From assembly GCA_902776935.1 (NCBI GenBank), contig CACYRS010000032.1, positions 17,835 to 81,834 of the forward strand: a stretch of DNA of 64,000 nt, in the 5' to 3' direction. The notes beneath the pieces were generated by a model. It ran no database searches and was not told the origin of the DNA. It saw only the letters and a list, made by a program, of their open reading frames with translations. This document shows, piece by piece, positions 10,171-18,209 of the stretch. The first letter of the stretch is position 1. Each line of letters starts with the position of its first letter. The stretch comes from an uncultured Prevotellaceae bacterium (lineage in GTDB: Bacteria > Bacteroidota > Bacteroidia > Bacteroidales > Bacteroidaceae). The translations under genes and the position numbers were made by a program.

Positions 10171-10701
10171 TTATTTCTTATTTACTTCAAACCCTCTCAC
10201 CCACTCTTTGAGTAGCTCCACGGCATCCTCGTGTTCAGGATAATACCTCAGCATCACCGTCACCTGTCTGAGCGAGTCGCTGTCGAGTACCTTTCCATAG
10301 TATTCCCACTTGTCGTCGGTTCCCTGGAGGATGCTGTAGTCGTCGCCCACATCCACCAGGTCGGCTCCCATGCCCATCATCGTCTGACCTGAGCTGCGCA
10401 TCATGCCCTGGATAGAGTCGACCATCACGGATATCGACACGTCGTCCATCATAAAGAGCTCCTGCATGCCGACGTTTTCTGACAGATTCTGATGCACCAG
10501 GAAGGAGGGATAGTTGATGTCGAGGTTCAACCTGTTGCTGTGATATTTCTGTAGCTTGTAGTTGCCCATGCGTATTGCAATACTGTCGGCTCCTGTCACC
10601 TCGCTGACATAGGCCCTTGGCTGATTCTGGCCACCGTCGCATCCGATGCAAGCCAGCAGCAATCCCATGCCGCACACAAAAAATAATAGTTCTTTCTTCA
10701 T
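10171..10701 (-). CDS. Small lipoprotein of unknown function
   Basis: The reading frame extends far upstream, but the true start is the ATG at 10701. It directly follows a TTTG / TATCTTTG promoter and opens a lipoprotein signal (MKKELLFFVCGMGLLLAC, lipobox LLAC with Cys18). The mature part of about 160 residues has no motif I recognise; it is rich in Met, Asp and Ser and seems to be a single globular domain. The gene ends 23 bp past the permease start codon on the same strand, so the two could be co-transcribed from the promoter at 10729-10760. Confidence 0.75.
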   Translation of the reverse strand: MKKELLFFVCGMGLLLACIGCDGGQNQPRAYVSEVTGADSIAIRMGNYKLQKYHSNRLNLDINYPSFLVHQNLSENVGMQELFMMDDVSISVMVDSIQGMMRSSGQTMMGMGADLVDVGDDYSILQGTDDKWEYYGKVLDSDSLRQVTVMLRYYPEHEDAVELLKEWVRGFEVNKK

Positions 10702-10728
10702 TATCATCTGACAAACACTTTCATGATG

Positions 10729-10760
10729 CAAAGATACAAAATTTATCTCAAACAGCCAAA
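10729..10760 (-). promoter_or_regulatory. Bacteroidetes-type promoter for the lipoprotein gene
   Basis: Read on the minus strand, a -33 box TTTG (10757-10760) is separated by 20 bp from a -7 box TATCTTTG (10729-10736). It decides the start codon at 10701. Confidence 0.75.
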
Positions 10761-10890
10761 GTTTTTTATCATATAGTTTATTTTTCCGGCTTTGCAGCCT
10801 CATGAGTCTGCACGTGCGGTGCCCAGGAATGCGCAAGTGTAGTCTCCTAGAGTTCGCGAATGCAAAACCAAAAGCCCTCACTTGACGGGA

Positions 10891-11016
10891 AAACATCGGA
10901 ACGAAGGGTTCGTAGTTGTCTTTTGATACCTGTGAGAGCAAGATTTTGATGCATTCTGTGCCCTTACCGAGTGCCGGCATCGCGTGCGCCTTTGATTTTG
11001 AAATGTCGTATCTCAT
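10891..11016 (-). pseudogene. Possible remnant of a VirE/DUF3987-family gene
   Basis: On the minus strand a stretch of about 40 codons reads MPALGKGTEC...ILLSQVSKDNYEPFVPMF. From memory, the LSxVSKDxYEPxVPMF pattern occurs in the region just before the ATPase core of Bacteroidetes VirE-N/DUF3987 proteins, whose intact relative is at the right edge of this window. After VPMF the resemblance stops and no ATPase core follows. There is no promoter of its own. I therefore read it as a decayed fragment, but the match is short. Confidence 0.35.
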
Positions 11017-11055
11017 TGATTTTCTGCTTTTTAGATAAATTATGAATGGCTGAGC

Positions 11056-11202
11056 GTTACAGTTACAGTTGTTACAGTTATTTTTTGAGAGGGTATCCAC
11101 ATCTTTAATTCTACATATAACTATCTATATACCAATTAGTTATATAATATACAAAGAGTAATGTACCCCCCATTTTTTAATTGTAACAACTGTAACTGTA
11201 AC
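11056..11202. repeat. 147-bp concentric imperfect palindrome with TGTAAC-repeat ends
   Basis: The outer arms 11056-11076 and 11182-11202 are perfect 21-bp inverted repeats built from TGTAAC/GTTACA units. An inner pair (ATATAACTA 11115-11123 and TAGTTATAT 11137-11145) has the same centre, near 11129-11130. The stretches between the pairs are also partly complementary (GGGTA / TACCC and TCTTT / AAAGA in matching places). As RNA or single-stranded DNA this would fold into one long hairpin. It could be a MITE-like element, an element end or a protein-binding array. Confidence 0.75.
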
Positions 11203-11289
11203 ACATCGTCCATCTTCTACCTTTGTACTTTTTCTCTATAAGGCTCTCGAGTGCCCAGACCAATACTCCAGAAAATAATCAGCAAAAAG

Positions 11290-11321
11290 TTTGGAAATAT
11301 CGGAAAAACCTTCTATCTTTG
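11290..11321 (+). promoter_or_regulatory. Promoter of the C1 peptidase gene
   Basis: TTTG at 11290-11293 and TATCTTTG at 11314-11321 are 20 bp apart, matching the Bacteroidetes consensus. The first ATG downstream (11349) begins a signal peptide. Confidence 0.8.
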
Positions 11322-11348
11322 TGGGCAAATATTTATATTCTTATTTAT

Positions 11349-12443
11349 ATGAGATATTATATCATTATTTCATTGATGCTGGTCTCATTACTGGCATCGG
11401 CACAGGAGAATCTACAGCGGGGCGCCATTGGCTCGAGTGAGAAGAAAACCTTCAAGACATTGAAGGAGAATCCAATAACAAGCGTGAAGAACCAGAATCG
11501 CAGCGGCACATGCTGGGACTATGCCACGCTGGGCTATTTCGAGAGCGAGATACTCCGTAAGACAGGTAAGACCTACGACCTCTGCGAAATGTTTGTGGTA
11601 AACAGAGACTATTTTGACAACGCCACTCATTATGTGCGCATGCACGGCTTTAGTCAGATATCAGAGGGCGGCTCCTGCGACGATGTACTTGAGGTAATCC
11701 GCCATTACGGCATCTGTCCCGAGAATGCCATGCCGGCACCAGGATCGCTGACAGGCGACTCGCTGGCCAACTTCAAAGTGTTCTTCCCAGAACTGGAGCG
11801 CATGGTGAGAAGCATTGTAAGAAAGGACATCAAGGAACCCCTACCCCATTGGCAGGACAGCGTCATGGCGGTGATAGAGAAATATGTAGGCCGTTGTCCG
11901 GAGTCATTCGTCTACGAGGGAAAGACTTACACCCCGAAGTCGTTTGCCAAGAGTCTTGGCCTCAACCTCGACGAATACGTGAGCCTCACCAGCTTCACAC
12001 ATCATCCGTTCTTCAAGTGGTTCGTCATCGAATCACCTTACAAATGGCGCCTGAAGCCAAGCTATAACATTCCCATAGATCAACTGATGGACATCCTCGA
12101 CAAAGCTCTAGATGCAGGCTATACTGTAGCATGGGGAGGTGATGTTTCAGGCAATTTCACCCGCACAGGCCTGGCTATGCTGCCCGATAGCATTACTCCC
12201 ACACAGCAGATGCGCCAAGAGCAATGGGACGATTGGCGCTTCACCTACGACCACGTGATGCTTATCTACGGAAAGGCCGTAGACGAAAAGGGAAAGCCAT
12301 ACTATATGGTGAAAAACTCATGGGGCAAGTGCGGACAATACAAAGGCATCTGGTATATGTCGCGCGACTATATCGCACTCAATACCACCTACATCTTCCT
12401 TAACCGCAACGCACTACCCTCTTCCTCTATACCACGTTTATAG
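11349..12443 (+). CDS. Exported C1-family (bleomycin-hydrolase-like) cysteine peptidase
   Basis: The start at 11349 follows the promoter and gives a signal peptide (MRYYIIISLMLVSLLASAQ). The 364-residue protein has the papain-type triad in order: Cys in SVKNQNRSGTCWDYA, His in TYDHVMLIYG and Asn in MVKNSWG. Family and length resemble the secreted aminopeptidase C/bleomycin hydrolase-like enzymes common in Bacteroidales, probably periplasmic. The ORF can be extended upstream to 11223, but that part lies before the promoter. The 3' end overlaps the convergent dehydrogenase gene by 17 bp. Confidence 0.88.
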   Translation: MRYYIIISLMLVSLLASAQENLQRGAIGSSEKKTFKTLKENPITSVKNQNRSGTCWDYATLGYFESEILRKTGKTYDLCEMFVVNRDYFDNATHYVRMHGFSQISEGGSCDDVLEVIRHYGICPENAMPAPGSLTGDSLANFKVFFPELERMVRSIVRKDIKEPLPHWQDSVMAVIEKYVGRCPESFVYEGKTYTPKSFAKSLGLNLDEYVSLTSFTHHPFFKWFVIESPYKWRLKPSYNIPIDQLMDILDKALDAGYTVAWGGDVSGNFTRTGLAMLPDSITPTQQMRQEQWDDWRFTYDHVMLIYGKAVDEKGKPYYMVKNSWGKCGQYKGIWYMSRDYIALNTTYIFLNRNALPSSSIPRL

Positions 12444-13377
12444 GATGGGCGGAGAGAAAAGCCTGCACGTTGCCGATGGCTATTGATACCAGGCGCGTGC
12501 GGGCTTCTTTTGTAGCCCAGGCGATATGAGGGGTGATAAACGCATTGACGCACGACAGAAGCGGATTGTCGGCCCTTGGCGGTTCATCGCTTAACACGTC
12601 GGCACAAAAGGCTCTCAAGCGATTGGCGTTAAGCGAATCGGCAAGATCCTGATCATTAATAAGAGGTCCTCGCCCTGTATTGATAAGAACAGCCGAATGC
12701 TTCATCAGCTGGAGGGTACGGCTGTTGATGAGATGATGAGTTTTGGGGGTCAACGGGCAATGCAGGCTTACCACATCGCTCGACTGCAAAAGCTCATCAA
12801 TCGGAAGTTTTGCAATGCCCGGCGGCAGGTCTTCGGCTCGTTTGCTTGTATATGCCACCACCTTCATTCCGAAAGCCTGGGCGATGGCAGCCACCCGACG
12901 ACCGATATTTCCGAGACCCACGATGCCGAAGGTCTTGCCAGCCAACTCCGTCAGTTCGGTATCCCAGTAGCAGAAGTCAGTATTTGATGACCATCGTCCG
13001 TCGCGGTTAAGATTGGCGTAATGCTCCGTGCGGTTGGTGACAGCCAACAGATGGGCAAACACCATCTGCACCACACTCTCTGTGCTGTAGGCAGGCACGT
13101 TGGTCACAATGATTCCAAGCTCGTGGGCTGCCTCTATATCTACCACGTTATATCCCGTAGCCAGCACACCTATATACTTCAACTTAGGCAGCTGCTCTAT
13201 CTCCGCCCTTCGCAGACACACCTTGTTAGTCAGCACTATGTCGGCATCCTTAGCCCTTTCTATCGTCTCCTCGGGTCTTGTGCGGTCGTAAACCGTTAGC
13301 TTTCCCATCTTTTCCAGCGCACCCCATGAGAGGTCGCCCGGATTAGCCGTATAGCCGTCGAGAATAACTATAATCAT
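12427..13377 (-). CDS. D-2-hydroxyacid dehydrogenase (glycerate/hydroxypyruvate type)
   Basis: This 316-residue NAD(P)-dependent enzyme carries the Rossmann signature GIVGLGNIGRRVA (about residue 150) and the family catalytic set: Arg in LINTGRGPLI, Glu in LSDEPP and His in ITPHIAWAT. It reduces 2-keto acids such as hydroxypyruvate or reverses that reaction; the substrate is not determined by these motifs. Length fits the family. It is a single-gene unit with its own promoter, converging on and slightly overlapping the peptidase gene. Confidence 0.9.
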   Translation of the reverse strand: MIIVILDGYTANPGDLSWGALEKMGKLTVYDRTRPEETIERAKDADIVLTNKVCLRRAEIEQLPKLKYIGVLATGYNVVDIEAAHELGIIVTNVPAYSTESVVQMVFAHLLAVTNRTEHYANLNRDGRWSSNTDFCYWDTELTELAGKTFGIVGLGNIGRRVAAIAQAFGMKVVAYTSKRAEDLPPGIAKLPIDELLQSSDVVSLHCPLTPKTHHLINSRTLQLMKHSAVLINTGRGPLINDQDLADSLNANRLRAFCADVLSDEPPRADNPLLSCVNAFITPHIAWATKEARTRLVSIAIGNVQAFLSAHPINVV

Positions 13378-13400
13378 GTTTCTTCTTTTTTTTTCGTTGG

Positions 13401-13431
13401 CAAAGATACGAAAAAACTATCAGTCTCCAAA
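13401..13431 (-). promoter_or_regulatory. Promoter of the D-2-hydroxyacid dehydrogenase gene
   Basis: On the minus strand TTTG (13428-13431) and TATCTTTG (13401-13408) are 19 bp apart, 24 bp upstream of the start codon. Confidence 0.75.
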
Positions 13432-13517
13432 TAAAACGCGGAAATTGCTGTTGCAAATACTAGTTAAAATATTTAAAATCAAGTGTTGTATGATTTTTTG
13501 TGTGTAAATTTGAACCC

Positions 13518-15273
13518 GTGAATAAAAAGGACAGAACACAGAACGTGCTCTACCGCCAGAAACACGTAGAACCAATAATCAACGCGTATCTGGGGGGCTC
13601 TCTTTCTTGTCCTTTATGGCCTCGATATTCATGATTGTGAGTGCCGCCTTGGAATTTGGATTCCAGCTGACACACAGACAGGTGGAGGAACTCAAGTTGC
13701 TATGCTTCTGGGTGTGGATCACGTTCTTGATTGACCGCGGCAGTCGATACCTGTCATAGTGAATTTTGCTGGAATAGACGACAGCCATGGCATCATGAAT
13801 ATTCTCGACAACCGGGTGTTTCATGTTACGGTGCTGTTTCTGATTTCCGTCATCGACCTTTCCGACGGAGTGATAAGGCTGTTGGGCCGTAAGATGAATC
13901 CGGCCCTGATGATGGCCGTCAGTTTCATGGTGTTTATTCTCATAGGCTCAGGTTTGCTGATGATGCCACGATGTGTGCACCCAGGCATTCATCTTCCGTG
14001 GATTGACTCCCTGTTCACAGCCACCAGCGCCGTCTGCGTGACAGGCCTCACCACCATAGATGTGCCTGGAACATTTACATATATCGGACAGTTCATCATC
14101 ATGATGCTTATTCAGGTGGGAGGATTGGGAGTAATGACCATCACCAGTTTCTTCGCCCTTTTCTTCATGGGTAACACCAGCCTTTACAACCAGATTCTGG
14201 TGCGCGACATGGTGAGCAGCAAATCGCTGGCATCGCTATGGTCGACGTTGCTTAACATCTTTGGCTTCACGGCTATCCTCGAGCTGCTTGGGGCTTTGAC
14301 TATCTTTATGGACATACATGGCGAGATTGGTCTGGACCTTAAGCATGAACTGTTTTTCAGCGCGTTTCATTCTGTTTTAGCCTTCTGCAATGCAGGATTC
14401 TCTATTTACAAAGACGGACTGAGTTCACCTGTGCTGATGACGGGGAATTGCTGGCTTTACATCATCATATCGCTGCTTATCATCTTGGGCGGTATCGGAT
14501 ATCCGGTATTAGTGAATCTTAAGATAAGTGCCTATAAAAAGGCACGTTTCTTCTGGAGAAAAATGCGTGGTGCCAACTATGCCAGCATGAGTATTCCCAA
14601 CCTGTTTGACCTGAACACCAAGATTGTATTGCGCACCACAGGTCTGCTGATTCTTTTCGGTACTTTACTTATCGGATTCTTTGAGTGGGACAACACCTTT
14701 TCCGGAATGCTGCCACATGAGAAAATCACCCAGGCATTCTTTAATGCTGTAAGTCCTCGAACGGCAGGTTTCATCAGCGTGGATCTGGGCAGTATGTGCA
14801 TTCAGTCGATTCTCATATATACACTGCTCATGTGGATTGGAGGAGCATCGCAGTCAACAGCCGGTGGTGTGAAGGTTAATACCTTTGCTGTAGCCTTCTT
14901 CAATGTACGATCCATCGTACACGGGACCACTCGTGTGGAGTTTGCAGGCAGGGAACTCTCGATTGACTCCATCCGTCGAGCCAATGTAGCAGTCTTTGCC
15001 AGTCTCTTTGTATTGTTCTGCTTCGTATTCACCATAACCATCATCGAACCACAGCTGCCATTGAAAGCGATTGTCTTCGAGTGTGTTTCAGCCTTCGCAA
15101 CGGTTGGTTCGTCGCTGGGCATCACCTCCGAACTGCAATACACCAGCAAGGTGCTTATCATCCTTCTGATGTTCTTAGGTCGTGTGGGAGTGGTGACGTT
15201 GGCACAGGCACTACTCAAGCAGTATAAAAATCAGAATTACAAATTACCTCAAGACAATATTATTATCTCATGA
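13518..15273 (+). pseudogene. trkH: TrkH/KtrB-type potassium channel subunit, 5' end broken
   Basis: The main open frame (usable ATG at 13795, about 492 residues) holds the Trk channel core with repeated pore and filter regions such as SAVCVTGLTT and VSPRTAGF. Homologues in Bacteroidales are longer at the N-terminus. Here that part is visible but scrambled. A frame from GTG 13518 (LYRQKHVEPIINAYL) stops soon after a run of six G at about 13588-13594. The next frame continues as LSFLSFMASIFMIVSAALEFGFQLT and stops at 13758. The core frame then takes over, with roughly 50 residues apparently missing. The core could still be translated from 13795. It overlaps the trkA start by 4 bp. Confidence 0.7.
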
Positions 15274-15957
15274 AGTGTATAATTATCGGATTAGGAACTT
15301 ACGGCAGGGTGCTAGTCGACGAGTTGTCGGCTCTGGGCCATGAGGTCATTGCTGTTGACAATGATGCCAATCGTGTAGAGAGAGTAAAGGATATGTGCGA
15401 GGCCGCATTTCAGATTGAAGCCACCGAAGAACTATCACTATCGGTACTTCCGCTGAAGAAGGTCGATGTCGTGGTTGTTGCCATCGGACAGAATCTTGGT
15501 GCCTCGGTAAGAGTGGTTGCCCTGCTGAAGAAGTTGGGCGTACAGCACATCTATGCCCGTGCCATCGACTATGTTCACAAAAACATCCTGCAGGCGTTCG
15601 ACATTGATAAGATAATCATCCCCAGAGGAACGTGCTGCCCGTTCGCTGGTACGCGAGATGGAACTGGGGGTAAGAATACAGCTTTTCCGAGTAGACAATA
15701 ACTATTGTGTATTTAAATTGAGAATACCTAAGCAGTTTATAGGATTGTCGCCCAATGACCTTCATCTCAAAGAAGAGTTTAACCTGAAGATCATAGCAAT
15801 AAAAAAGCCGAAGAAGGTACAGAACTTTATCGGCATTGAGTATAATGAACCCGAAGTAGTCAATGTCGCAGAAAGAGAAGAACCGTTGAAGGTCAACGAC
15901 GAGCTTGTATGCTACGGCAAAGAGTCGGACTTCAGGAAGCTATGCAAATTGCTTTGA
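15270..15957 (+). pseudogene. trkA: TrkA/KtrA-type potassium uptake regulator with a frameshift
   Basis: The N-terminal RCK domain (Rossmann motif GLGTYGRVLVDEL; VDNDANRVERV) runs in frame to IDKIIIP near 15619. A run of four C at 15620-15623 then shifts the frame and translation ends at 15701. Removing one C restores PEERAARSLVREMELGV and the complete C-terminal TrkA_C domain to 15957, about 229 residues in total. The protein would bind nucleotide and gate the TrkH-type channel encoded upstream. As written, the C-terminal half is lost. Confidence 0.85.
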
Positions 15958-16045
15958 ATATGTCCTTGATCTATCATAAAAGCACAAAAAACGGGGTAAA
16001 GACATGAGAAAAATCATAAAATTCGAAAAAAAATCGGGAAATATT

Positions 16046-16075
16046 TTTGTAATTGGCTGAAAATTAGTACCTTTG
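16046..16075 (+). promoter_or_regulatory. Promoter of the HU gene cluster
   Basis: TTTG at 16046-16049 and TACCTTTG at 16068-16075, 18 bp apart, lie about 60 bp before the HU start. The leader is A-rich. Confidence 0.7.
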
Positions 16076-16134
16076 CAGTCCGAAATCGAATAATATATCG
16101 GTATACATTATTAATATATAGAGAAAAAACAGAA

Positions 16135-16410
16135 ATGACAAAAGCAGAAATCATCAAGAAGATCTCAGCAGAGACCGGTCTCGGCAACAAGGAAGTTGCT
16201 GTGGTGGTAGAGGCGTTCATGGAAGAAGTGCGCAATAGTCTGGCAGACGAGCGTGAGAACGTCTACCTGCGTGGCTTCGGCACATTCCATGTAAAGCGTC
16301 GCGCTGCCAAGACCGCACGTAACATCTCGAAGAACACCACCATCATGGTAGAGGCTCACGACTATCCCGCTTTCAAGCCGGCTAAGAGCTTCCTGGATAA
16401 AATGAAGTAA
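16135..16410 (+). CDS. HU-family DNA-binding protein
   Basis: The 91-residue nucleoid protein matches HU/IHF. It has the N-terminal helices (TKAEIIKKISAETGLGNKEVAVVVEAFMEEV), the VYLRGFGTFHVKRRAAKTARNI strand and arm, and the C-terminal FKPAKSFLDKM. The usual RNP tip of the arm is RNI here, as in other Bacteroidales copies. It should bend and compact DNA. It is followed by a tiny basic ORF and the RNase G gene on the same strand. Confidence 0.93.
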   Translation: MTKAEIIKKISAETGLGNKEVAVVVEAFMEEVRNSLADERENVYLRGFGTFHVKRRAAKTARNISKNTTIMVEAHDYPAFKPAKSFLDKMK

Positions 16411-16431
16411 TCAATTTAAATAGTTACAATT

Positions 16432-16521
16432 ATGCCAAACGGAAAAAAGAAGAAGGGCCACAAGATGGCTACTCACAAGCGTAAGAAGAGACTGCGCAAG
16501 AATCGTCATAAGAGCAAGTAA
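16432..16521 (+). CDS. 29-residue very basic protein, bS22/COX24-like
   Basis: A short ORF 21 bp after the HU gene encodes 29 residues, more than half of them Lys, Arg or His (starts MPNGKKKKGHKMATHKRKKR). The pattern of short helical Lys/Arg blocks ending in RLRKNRHKSK resembles the AURKAIP1/COX24 (bS22, mS38) ribosome-associated peptides. I recall similar tiny ORFs between HU and RNase G in related genomes. A ribosome-associated role is inferred from composition only. Confidence 0.65.
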   Translation: MPNGKKKKGHKMATHKRKKRLRKNRHKSK

Positions 16522-16631
16522 GCTCTGGACGAGTGCAAGGAAATGAAAGGAGTGTGTCGGCAATCCGAAGAGGATGCGACGCACCCTTTCGAGTTTTTAA
16601 CAAGTCAAGAGAAAACGTAAAAAAAAAGACA

Positions 16632-18206
16632 ATGACAAGCGAAGTGATCATCGATGTGCAACCGAAGGACATCTCCATCGCCCTGCTCGAAGACAAGACA
16701 CTGGTGGAATACCAGAAAGAGCAGCGCACACAGTCGTTCTCGGTGGGCAACATCTACGTGGCAAAGGTGAAGAAACTGATGCCCGGACTCAACGCCTGTT
16801 TCGTTGACGTGGGAGCAGAACGAGTGGCGTTCCTGCACTATCTTGACTTAGGTGCTCAATATAGCTCATACGAAAAATACCTTAAACAGGTAATGAGCGA
16901 CAGAAAGAAACTATATCCCATCCAGAAGGCCAATATCCTGCCCAAGCTGCCAAAGGAAGGCAGCATAGCAAATACGCTGAAGGTTGGCGACGAGGTGCTC
17001 GTACAGATCGTGAAGGAACCCATCAACACCAAGGGACCACGACTGACATGCGAACTAAGCTTCGCAGGAAGATACCTCGTACTAATGCCTTTTGAGGATA
17101 CCGTTTCTGTATCGACAAAGATTAAGAAAGGCGAAGAGCGCAGCCGACTAAAACAGCTCATACAGAGCATCAAACCCAAGAACTTCGGTGTGATAGTACG
17201 AACCGTAGCTGAGGGAAAGCGGGCTGCAGAACTTGATGCCGAACTTAAAATCCTGCTCAAGCGTTGGGAAGACACTATAACCAAAGTGCAGAAGACTACT
17301 GAGAGACCTCAGCTGTGCTTTGAGGAACAGAGTCGGGCAGTGGCTTTGCTGCGAGACCTGTTTAACCCATCCTACGATGGCATTCATATCAACAATGCCG
17401 AGATGTGCCAGCAAGTACAGGAATATCTCGGACTGATTGCCCCGGAGAAGAAAGACATCGTCAAGCTCTACAATGGCAGGGTGCCTATCTTCGACAATTT
17501 CAACGTTACCAAGCAGCTGAAGTCAGGATTCGGCAAGACCGTGAACTATCAGCACGGAGCCTATCTTATCATCGAACACACGGAAGCCATGCATGTGGTG
17601 GATGTAAACAGCGGAACACGTCTGAAGAAAGAGAATGGCCAGGAAGCCAATGCCTTAGAGACCAACCTCGGAGCTGCCGATGAGTTGGCAAGACAACTGA
17701 GACTACGAGACATGGGAGGAATCATCGTAGTGGACTTCGTGGACATGAAGTTGGCCGAAGACCGTCAGATACTCTACGAGAGGATGTGTAAGAACATGCA
17801 GAAAGACCGCGCCAAGCACAACATCCTGCCGCTTTCGAAGTTCGGACTCATGCAGATCACACGACAGAGAGTAAGACCTGCGATGGACGTGAATGTCGAA
17901 GAAGACTGTCCCACCTGTCACGGTAGTGGAAAAATCAAGTCGAGCATACTCTTCACAGACCAGCTGGAGAGCAAGATTGACCGCCTAGTCAATAATATAG
18001 GAATACGCAAGTTCTACCTGCACGTTCACCCCTACGTGGCTGCATATATCAATAAGGGCATGGTTAGCCTGAAGATGAAATGGCAGATGAAATACGGACT
18101 GGGAGTAAAAATCGTGGCATCACAGAAACTGGCGTTCCTGCAGTATGAATTCTATGACGCTGATAATCAGTTCATAGACATGAAGGAAGAGATTGAGACT
18201 ACGTAA
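16632..18206 (+). CDS. rng: Ribonuclease G/E family endoribonuclease
   Basis: The start at 16632 (MTSEVIIDVQPKDISIALLEDKTLVEY) matches the family N-terminus; an upstream in-frame ATG at 16533 would add a low-quality extension. The 524-residue enzyme has an S1 domain (about residues 35-120, VGNIYVAKVKKLMPGLNACFVDVG). Its catalytic domain has VDVNSGT and GGIIVVDFVDM metal-binding aspartates, and a zinc-link motif CPTCHGSG (about residue 430). The long C-terminal scaffold of RNase E is absent, so it is RNase G-like. It cleaves single-stranded RNA in rRNA maturation and mRNA decay. Confidence 0.93.
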   Translation: MTSEVIIDVQPKDISIALLEDKTLVEYQKEQRTQSFSVGNIYVAKVKKLMPGLNACFVDVGAERVAFLHYLDLGAQYSSYEKYLKQVMSDRKKLYPIQKANILPKLPKEGSIANTLKVGDEVLVQIVKEPINTKGPRLTCELSFAGRYLVLMPFEDTVSVSTKIKKGEERSRLKQLIQSIKPKNFGVIVRTVAEGKRAAELDAELKILLKRWEDTITKVQKTTERPQLCFEEQSRAVALLRDLFNPSYDGIHINNAEMCQQVQEYLGLIAPEKKDIVKLYNGRVPIFDNFNVTKQLKSGFGKTVNYQHGAYLIIEHTEAMHVVDVNSGTRLKKENGQEANALETNLGAADELARQLRLRDMGGIIVVDFVDMKLAEDRQILYERMCKNMQKDRAKHNILPLSKFGLMQITRQRVRPAMDVNVEEDCPTCHGSGKIKSSILFTDQLESKIDRLVNNIGIRKFYLHVHPYVAAYINKGMVSLKMKWQMKYGLGVKIVASQKLAFLQYEFYDADNQFIDMKEEIETT

Positions 18207-18209
18207 ATC

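Larger units (their letters stand above)
10761..11289. other. Long non-coding interval with decayed coding and a palindrome
   Basis: No intact gene is supported here. The interval holds the possible DUF3987 remnant (10891-11016), an AT-rich stretch, and the concentric palindrome at 11056-11202. Base composition drops sharply compared with neighbouring genes. Confidence 0.6.

Noticed and set aside
10702-11100. N-terminal extension of the lipoprotein frame
   Set aside because: The lipoprotein signal and promoter place the start at 10701; the upstream part contains the palindrome and an unrelated fragment.
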